Origin: Byssothecium circinans
Taxonomy: Eukaryota; Ascomycota; Dothideomycetes; Pleosporales; Massarinaceae
Length of the DNA stretch: 12,616 nt
Direction of reading: 5' to 3'
Assembly (NCBI GenBank): GCA_010015675.1
Contig: ML976983.1
Coordinates: 143,769-156,384, forward strand
Under the pieces are notes generated by a model, which worked only from the letters and a program-made list of their open reading frames with translations, was not told where the DNA came from and searched no databases. Made by a program: the position numbers and the translations under genes. Positions 7,182-12,616 of this stretch are shown here, piece after piece. Numbering within the stretch: position 1 is the stretch's first letter; each line of letters starts with the position of its first letter.

Positions 7182-8930
7182 ATGCCTCAATAACAAAAGG
7201 TCTAAATGACTGCAACACGAAGGCAGACTACAGCTTGCCCTTGACGCATATAATAGAGGCCAATTTGAAAGCTATTAAAGCGCTGCTACAGCCTTTAACG
7301 TTAAGCTTCGTGTCCTTACTAAACGCGCTAGAGGAATACCTTTTTAACTAGAAATAGTACTAAACCGTTTAAAACTATCTTTAACTAAGTAGGAGACACT
7401 CATCTAATATATCCTTAACTTTGATTCACGAGGATTTGCGCCTATATTAGGCAAAGTATTAGATATGGCGAATAAACTATTGCGCAAGTAAGGTAGTAAA
7501 AACGTAGGCATTAACTAGATAATATAGTTTATAAATTATTTAGAATAGTTATAAATAGTTTAGAACTATTTAAAGGACTATTAGAGGCCAAAGTAAAAAG
7601 ATCCTAAAATAGTTAGCGCGTAGTTTAAGCTTATGCGGGACACTAAAGTAAAGTATGGTGTATACAATAATAATATACATAACTTTAATAAAACTAGCTT
7701 TTAGATACGTATTATTAGCTCTATAAAAGTAGTTACTAGCTTAGAGAAGTAAGCAAGGCTTACAACAGTTTAGCTAGGTGATAAAGAGTAGGTAATAGAT
7801 ATCTAAAGTATATATTTAAATAGTACATTTAGCCTACTATTTATTACATATAAAGGACGTGTCTATATCTCTTCGTGGTACTAGGAAGCTAATATACTAT
7901 GCAATTAAAAGCTCTTAGTTTTAAAGAATAGATAAATAACTAATAAGCTTAGTCTTACGTAGTTAAAGCACTTTAACGCGCATATAAAGGCGAGAACTAT
8001 TAGCGTCTATTAGTTACTAATTTTAGATAGCTACAAAAGCTACCTAAATTAAGATTTTAAGAATTATTGTTAAGATAATAAGATCTTTACACTTTATATA
8101 CTACTACACTTGTTACACATCCTCTAGCTACTTAATGTGGTGTTATTCTCGCCGCTTAAGCATAAGTACTTTAAAATTATTTAGGGCTTAGCGTAATAGC
8201 GCGTTTTTTACATTAATAAAGAAGCGTTCCTACTAGCCTTTAAAGACGCGTTTTTAAGCGTATTTATAGTTTAAAGCTATTAAAAGGCCTTTAAGGCAAC
8301 AGGGCTAGTCCCTCTAAACGCGCAGGTAGTACTTAATTACCTTAATATACGTATACGCACCCTACTAGGACCCCTACTACTAGAGACGCTATAGCTATTA
8401 AGGATTCTAAGTAATACACGCGAATTTAGCTTTTAGTTAAAGTATATACGCTTTTACAGCTTATTAAAGGTGCTAAGTTAGTGCTGCATAGTACTACACT
8501 TATAAAGTCACGTATTAAAGATTTTAAAAAGTAACTTAAGGTAATAACTAAGCGTAAAACACGCAAGCGCAAGTATATATAGAAGGGTGGTACTATTGAG
8601 TATAGTCCTATAGTAGACTAGAATAGTTTTAAACTATTAAGAATAGTTTAGAACTATAAAAGGGTAAGGGTAGAGAGTAAAGGCAAAGTGCGACAACCAC
8701 GACAACTAAGTATTTAGCGCTGTAGCAACTGCGGTAAGACTAGGTATAACGCAAGAACTTATTAAGCTAATAAAGAGAGTTCTTCTAAGTTAGAGGCTAG
8801 TACTTAGTATATATTTTTAGATAGTAATGTGGACGATAATGATGATGCAGTTAAGTTAGTGTTACCAAGGAATCATGAGCGGTTCGATGGTGTAGGCGGT
8901 TTAATGGTAGAATACGTTATATCTAATTAA
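7182..8930 (+). pseudogene. Pogo/Fot1-like transposase pseudogene (CENP-B/DDE_1 type) with CCHC tail
   Basis: From 7210 the frame reads LQHEGRLQLALDAYNRGQ, the N-terminal psq-type helix-turn-helix of Fot1-like transposases, then a second CENP-B-like DNA-binding part with FDSRGFAPILGK and MANKLLRK (about 7420-7490). The DDE_1 core follows: KYGVYNNNIHNFNKTSF has Asn (7687-7689) where the first catalytic Asp belongs; LLILDS keeps the second Asp (8026-8028); LLNVVLFSPLK has Asn (8134-8136) for the third. Spacing of the last two is 36 codons. The frame shifts by one near 8430-8462 and continues with KGAKLVLHS and KRKTRKRKY. An Asp-rich tail contains C-x2-C-x4-Y-x4-Y (8721-8762), a CCHC knuckle with His and last Cys turned to Tyr. 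The ATG at 7182 is out of frame with 7210 onward, so a small indel near 7205-7220 is likely. The tail stays open through the inverted repeat to a TAA at 8928-8930. Confidence 0.9.
8854..8917. repeat. Right terminal inverted repeat of pogo element
   Basis: Read on the minus strand it begins ACGTATTCTACC, contains one full 17-bp module ATTAAACCGCCTACACC and a partial module, then CATGATTCCTT as in the left repeat. It lacks one module of the left end. It is followed by TA at 8918-8919. Confidence 0.9.
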
Positions 8931-10725
8931 GAGTAGTATTACTAGAATATAAGAGTAATTTAATACTTATATTAATCTACTCTTATTTCTATATATACTC
9001 TTTATTACCTAGTAGTTAAATACTATAAGCTAGTAATCTAAGCTATCCTAGATTACTACCTACTAGGTAGTTAATTATAGATTAGATAGAACTATCCTAG
9101 ATTAATTAATTAACTAATCTAAAAGCCTAGCTAATATTATAGCATTATTAGTTCTTTATTAAATAAAGAAACAATATTAAGCTAAGGACGCTTATAGCCT
9201 TTCTTTATACTATCTACCATAAATAGGCTAGTAGGAATAGGCTAAAGAAAGGTATAAGTAAGTACTCTATCTTTAATTAAATTCTTAACCTTATATAATA
9301 TAATCTACTATTAATCTACTACTATTAACTACTATTTTAACTATCTCTACTATATCTCTATTACCTTTCCATAGGTTACGAGGCTAGTTAGCAAATACTT
9401 CTAAAATCTTTAAAAAACTACCTACTATCTATTATTCTATTATTTTAGATAAAGAAGATAACAAATTTTTTTATATTTATTTTAGCCTATTTAGGCTACC
9501 CTCTATGTTTAGGGACTATAAGTCTAAATAAAGAAACAAAGGAATAAAGAATTTTTTATTCTATTATTTATAATAAAGCCTACTTTTACTACCCTACCTT
9601 TTAATAACTACCTATCTAATTGCTATGATTTTTACACTATTAAAAAGCCCTAATTTAGGCTATTCTCCTCGTTAAAAAATCACCTAGAAATTCCTATATA
9701 TAGAGGAAAAATAAGCTAGAGAAGTAGATTTATATAAATAAAGTACTCTGTATCTAAAAGATAAAGAGAGCTAAGAGCGTAGGCTATATAGGTTTCTTAG
9801 GCTTAAAGGAACGTAGTTCTAGAGAGCTCTAAAAGTATATACTCGACGTAATATACCCCCTAGGTAAAAGCTAGTTGCTCTAGCCTTTACCTATAACTAA
9901 GCGTTACGTAGGTAGTTAGGTATTATAGAGGTAATTAGCTATACTATTCCTTATAGTAGAGTAGCATGTTTAGCCTAGCCTAAAAGAAGCTTAGGGTATT
10001 ATTTTAGTATAGCTTTATATAGCTTAGTTACTTAGCGCTAGATTATATATAGCTTATAGTTAGTACTAGTTATTATTAGGATTATTAGGAACTACTAGCC
10101 TAGTTAGGCACTAGATAGAATCTTATCTCTTTAGTTATTAAAATATCTACCTTTAAGTAATTCTTAACTATAACGTTAATATAATATCTATACTATAATA
10201 AATAGTAACTAACCTCTAACTTAAACTTATATAGTAATAGGCTTAGGATTCCTATATAAGCTAGATAAATAATTAAGTTACTCTTAGGTAGTACTATAAT
10301 AGTATAATAAAGTAAAAGAACTAGAAACTAGCAGCCTAAGGGCTAGGGCATTATAAAATACCTAAAAAAGAGATAGATATAAATAGAAAGCCTTAGCCTT
10401 AGTATTAATATTAAACTTAACTTAGCGTAGCATAGATAAAGCATAGCATTAACTTAGTATAAAGACTTAGCTTAAAAGGAAATATAGTAACGCGTTAAGA
10501 CACTCTTAGGTAGCTAGAAAAAAGTAAAGTAAAGCCTTAGCCGCACTAAGCAAAATTTTAGACTACGTAAAGATAACTTATACTATTACGCTAAACTAAG
10601 AAAGGCTTAAGTAGGCTTAACTTTATATAGCTTAGACTATTAACTTACTAAAATATGGCAAATATAAAGAAGCTAAGATATAGAAGTAAGAGTAGTAGAG
10701 TAAAAAGAAAAAAGGCTTCTAAAGG
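8920..10725. other. Extremely AT-rich, RIP-saturated tract without recognisable gene
   Basis: From 8907 to 9142 there is not one CpA or TpG dinucleotide, while TpA is very common and CTAG/TAAT words dominate. This is the end state of heavy CpA-to-TpA mutation. Several perfect short inverted repeats occur: 9032-9040 with 9049-9057 (AGTAATCTA), enclosed by 9006-9015 with 9060-9069 (TACCTAGTAG), and a 19-bp palindrome at 9152-9170 (TTCTTTATT arms). Two stretches (about 9800-10020 and 10419-10680) look faintly like decayed coding sequence with only TAG/TAA stops, but no family can be named. The tract is most likely one or more old transposons beyond recognition. Confidence 0.65.
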
Positions 10726-10730
10726 CTAGA
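10726..10730. repeat. Left target-site duplication of solo LTR (CTAGA)
   Basis: CTAGA directly precedes the LTR start at 10731 and recurs at 11189-11193 directly after its end. Confidence 0.88.
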
Positions 10731-11188
10731 TGTTACTAAGGGGTATACTTGCTAGATCCTAATCTATGTTAGAGGAAGTTGGTTAGTGTATAGTATATAC
10801 TTCAGGTAGTGTGCTTTAGTGGTTTAAGAGGTAAATGTGCAAAAGTAACTAATTCTATAATAAACTATAGAATAACTAAGTATCAATCTAGGTAAGAGAT
10901 AAACTATAGAGAGTTAACTACGAAGAACTAGAATCTAAAAGATAAAGGAAATCCGTCTAGTCTTTATACTACTTATTCTATTCTTCTAATAAGTCCTTAA
11001 TCCCGCCCAGAGCTTCTGCTCTGGTTCCTAGGATTTCTGCCTAATCCTGGGATTCATGGGACCTTTAGGTCTTAGTAGGATCATGATTACGTGACTGGCG
11101 CCCTGACTATGTCCTGCGCCCTACCATCTGATACTCTCCCTAAGCGTATCATTCCTGCGTGGCTGCGCTTGCCCATTGTCTTGTAACA
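10731..11188. repeat. Solo LTR, 458 bp, TGTTAC...GTAACA
   Basis: The segment begins TGTTAC and ends GTAACA, a perfect 6-bp terminal inverted repeat, and is flanked by the 5-bp duplication CTAGA. No internal retroelement sequence or second LTR follows, so it is a solo LTR left by recombination between two LTRs. It is unrelated by eye to the 168-bp copia LTR; the length suggests Ty3/gypsy, but superfamily cannot be proven from an LTR alone. Its second half (about 10990-11188) is far less AT-rich than the flanks and keeps many CpA/TpG, so it is younger or was less mutated. Transcription orientation is uncertain; hairpins at 11007-11051 may mark an RNA 3' end. Confidence 0.87.
11007..11071. other. 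Hairpin cluster inside the solo LTR
   Basis: Three stem-loops follow each other: CCAGAGC-TTCT-GCTCTGG (11007-11024); CCTAGGATT paired with AATCCTGGG over a 7-base loop (11027-11051, one G-T mismatch); and GACCT-TT-AGGTC (11060-11071). Their closeness is unusual in this window. They may shape LTR RNA near a polyadenylation site; this is an inference. Confidence 0.6.
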
Positions 11189-11193
11189 CTAGA
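11189..11193. repeat. Right target-site duplication of solo LTR (CTAGA)
   Basis: This is an exact copy of 10726-10730, directly after the LTR terminus GTAACA. Confidence 0.88.
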
Positions 11194-11500
11194 GTATAAC
11201 TAAGATAAGCTTAGTAGTAAACTAACTTAGGAAAATAAGTAAAATATAAAATAATAAGAATAACTAATAAAGAAACTAGAGAACTAGAAGAATAGTTAAT
11301 TATTTTAGAAATATATTAATCTTTATAAAACTAAGAAAAGACTAATACTAAGAATATATTAAATAGCACTAATACTCTAAGAGATATATAAGACTAAAGC
11401 ATATTATTTTAAAATAATAAATTACTAGTAGTGCTAATATTAGCACTAATACTAGTACCTAAGGAACTCCTAAATAGAAGCTAAGGAATATTAAAGTAGC
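11194..11500. other. AT-rich tract after the solo LTR, nothing recognised
   Basis: The sequence is A-rich with many TAA/TAG triplets in all plus-strand frames. It continues the tract interrupted by the solo LTR. A stretch with repeated AGTGCTAATATTAGCACTAATACTAGT-like words (about 11431-11456) forms short palindromes such as GTGCTAATATTAGCAC. No gene can be supported. Confidence 0.5.
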
Positions 11501-11520
11501 TAAAGAATATTATAGTACTT

Positions 11521-12280
11521 CTTAAAGAAAACTTAGCCTAGCTACGTATAGTCCTAACTAACTATAAATCTATCTTAAGTATACTTTTTAAGAAATTTAA
11601 TAGAGATGATATTATAGACTTTATTAAGAACTATAATTAAGAGGGGTAAAAGAAGTAATAGATACTAAAAATAAAGTTTAAGAATATCTTAGACTACTAT
11701 AAAAAGAATGAAGTAGAGATTATTAAGTATTTAATAAAAAGATATAAGAAAGGATTAAAGGACACCAACCAAGATAACTTTAAAAAAGCCTTAAAGGCTA
11801 GGTTTAAGGATAGGGATTAGGCGTATTTAGAAGCTATAGAAGAGAACTTAAAGGCCTAGTTAAGGAATAATATAAAAATACTAAAAGTAAACCTTTAAGA
11901 CTTTATTAATAAATTTAAAATATATTTTATAAAGTACTTAAGGGTAGGCATAGTTACTAAAGCCCTAAAACTAAGGTATATAATAGAAAGGCTTAAGAGA
12001 GAGGTCTTAAAGAAAGTATTAATTAGGTTCTTACTATTAATTAAAGATCCTAGTAAGTTTATAGAGGAGATATATAAGAAGGTTAAAGATTTCTTAATAA
12101 GAGACTTATAGGTATAGGCTAAAATTAACGTCTTCTACTAGTAGGATAGCTAGATAAAATAAGAAGTAACCTTTTAGGCACCTAAGATAGATATCCTACT
12201 TAGATAGCTAGAGGCACTTATAATGCCTAAGTTTCTATTAACACACCTATATAGTATAATTAAGAGCTAGCCTTTATATT
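11521..12280 (+). pseudogene. Decayed coding stretch, Lys/Ile/Leu-rich, possibly retroelement Gag
   Basis: One plus-strand frame can be followed for about 250 codons with long open runs (for example 11662-11817 and 11896-12108) and stops that are all TAG or TAA, often at places where Trp or Gln would fit. The product is rich in Lys, Ile, Leu, Glu, Asp and Phe, with segments such as FKKALKARFKDRD (11782-11820) and FINKFKIYFIKYLR (11902-11943), which have the helical charged look of a retrotransposon capsid (Retrotrans_gag type). No zinc knuckle or protease follows. I do not recognise the family with certainty; it could equally be another transposon protein. The Lys/Ile bias partly reflects RIP. 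The part after 12120 is poorer. Confidence 0.4.
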
Positions 12281-12541
12281 ATATTAATACTACTATTACT
12301 AGCTAAGTTAAAGCTAATTATAGTAAATAGTTAATATAAAGAATTCTAAGGTATTATCTTCTATATTCTAATCTATATTAGAAAGGTTAAAGTTTTAACT
12401 AACTTCTTTATAGTTAAGTCCCTTTTAATGCTTACTATCCTTAGTAACCTTTTCCTAGCTAATAAAAGAGCTTAGTTTAAGTGTAGAGTAGATAGACGTA
12501 CTTATTATATAATATTTAATATAAATAAGGAAGTTTATATA
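12281..12541. other. AT-rich flank, nothing recognised
   Basis: This is A/T-rich DNA with no followable frame. It ends in TA (12540-12541), the target dinucleotide of the transposon end that begins at 12542. Confidence 0.5.
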
Positions 12542-12616
12542 ACGTAAAGCACCACCGAACCGCTCAAAAGCTTGGCAAGGAAAATCAAATATTCAACCTT
12601 TAATAACAATTTAAAT
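12542..12616. mobile_element. Left end of a pogo/Tc1-like DNA transposon, truncated by window edge
   Basis: It starts ACGTAAAGCACCACCGAACC after a TA dinucleotide, similar to the ACGTATTCTACC ends of the complete pogo element. GCTTGGCAAGGAAAATCAAA (12570-12589) and TTAATAACAATTTAAAT (12600-12616) are exact reverse complements of 66-85 and 39-55, so it is the same family as the left window edge. It has one ACCACCGAACCGCT module where the left edge has two related modules. The rest lies outside the window. Confidence 0.6.

Larger units (their letters stand above)
7084..8917 (+). mobile_element. Pogo/Fot1-like (Tc1/mariner superfamily) DNA transposon, RIP-inactivated, 1,834 bp
   Basis: The left end starts ATGTATTCTAC and the right end, read on the minus strand, ACGTATTCTAC. 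Each is flanked by TA (7082-7083 and 8918-8919), the target duplication of the Tc1/mariner superfamily. Inverted repeats reach inward to about 7164 and 8854. The length matches Fot1-like elements of 1.8-2 kb. Between the repeats lies one plus-strand transposase remnant with N-terminal helix-turn-helix domains and a DDE_1 core. Stops at Trp/Gln codons and Asp-to-Asn changes mark it as inactive. Confidence 0.93.

Noticed and set aside
9180..9260. Hairpin CTTATAGCCTTTCTTTA with TAAAGAAAGGTATAAG as a MITE
   Set aside because: The arms are imperfect and there is no target duplication beyond common AT words; in such AT-rich DNA, short inverted repeats arise easily.
9400..10700. Tc1-like or other transposase on either strand
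   Set aside because: Fragments with a faint coding look could be followed for only 40-60 codons, with frame changes and no catalytic motif, so no family name is justified.
10731..10900. Possible tRNA gene around GTGGTTTAAGAGG (10820-10832)
   Set aside because: It resembles a D-arm only; there is no matching T-arm with GTTCRA and no acceptor stem. The segment belongs to the solo LTR.
1..12616. The window as one 12.6-kb transposon with terminal inverted repeats
   Set aside because: The termini that carry the TA target site face inward at 132 and 12542, so each edge is the end of a separate element lying outside the window.

Overview
The window reads as a transposon graveyard from the genome of a filamentous fungus, probably an ascomycete of the Pezizomycotina. 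The evidence is the set of element families (a Ty1/copia retrotransposon primed by a half initiator tRNA, a pogo/Fot1-type DNA transposon, a solo LTR) together with decay typical of repeat-induced point mutation (RIP). Substitutions are C-to-T and G-to-A, mostly at CpA/TpG, and they turn Gln and Trp codons into TAG/TAA. No host gene, tRNA, rRNA or intact open reading frame was found. Species cannot be told from this sequence.

Layout. Positions 1-132 are the end of a TA-flanked DNA transposon that continues off the left edge. Positions 137-245 are an AT-rich minisatellite. A complete but dead copia element fills 261-6621: two 168-bp LTRs, a 5-bp target duplication ATTTC on both sides, a primer site for half tRNA-iMet, a polypurine tract, and one Gag-Pol frame with about 90 in-frame stops and no net frameshift. 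After 460 bp of AT-rich spacer comes a 1,834-bp pogo/Fot1-like transposon (7084-8917), flanked by TA and holding a broken DDD transposase with a CCHC-knuckle tail. Positions 8920-10725 are very AT-rich, almost without CpA/TpG in places, with no recognisable gene. A 458-bp solo LTR (10731-11188), flanked by CTAGA, interrupts this tract. From 11194 the AT-rich relic continues and contains a long decayed coding stretch, possibly Gag-like. The window ends (12542-12616) in another transposon end of the same family as the left edge, in inverted orientation.

History. The copia, pogo and solo-LTR insertions each split AT-rich DNA and keep their target duplications, so they can be removed on paper to recover the pre-insertion locus. 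The copia LTRs differ at 10 of 168 positions, all transitions and 7 at CpA, so most divergence looks RIP-driven and LTR age would be overestimated. Catalytic Asp codons of the copia protease, integrase and RNase H and of the pogo transposase have become Asn, so these copies cannot act by themselves. I found no convincing new biological system. The most interesting points are the clean RIP record, the internal 108-bp duplication in copia, the modular 17-bp repeats in the pogo ends, the transposase frame that runs through its own inverted repeat, and the inward-facing inverted pair at the window edges.
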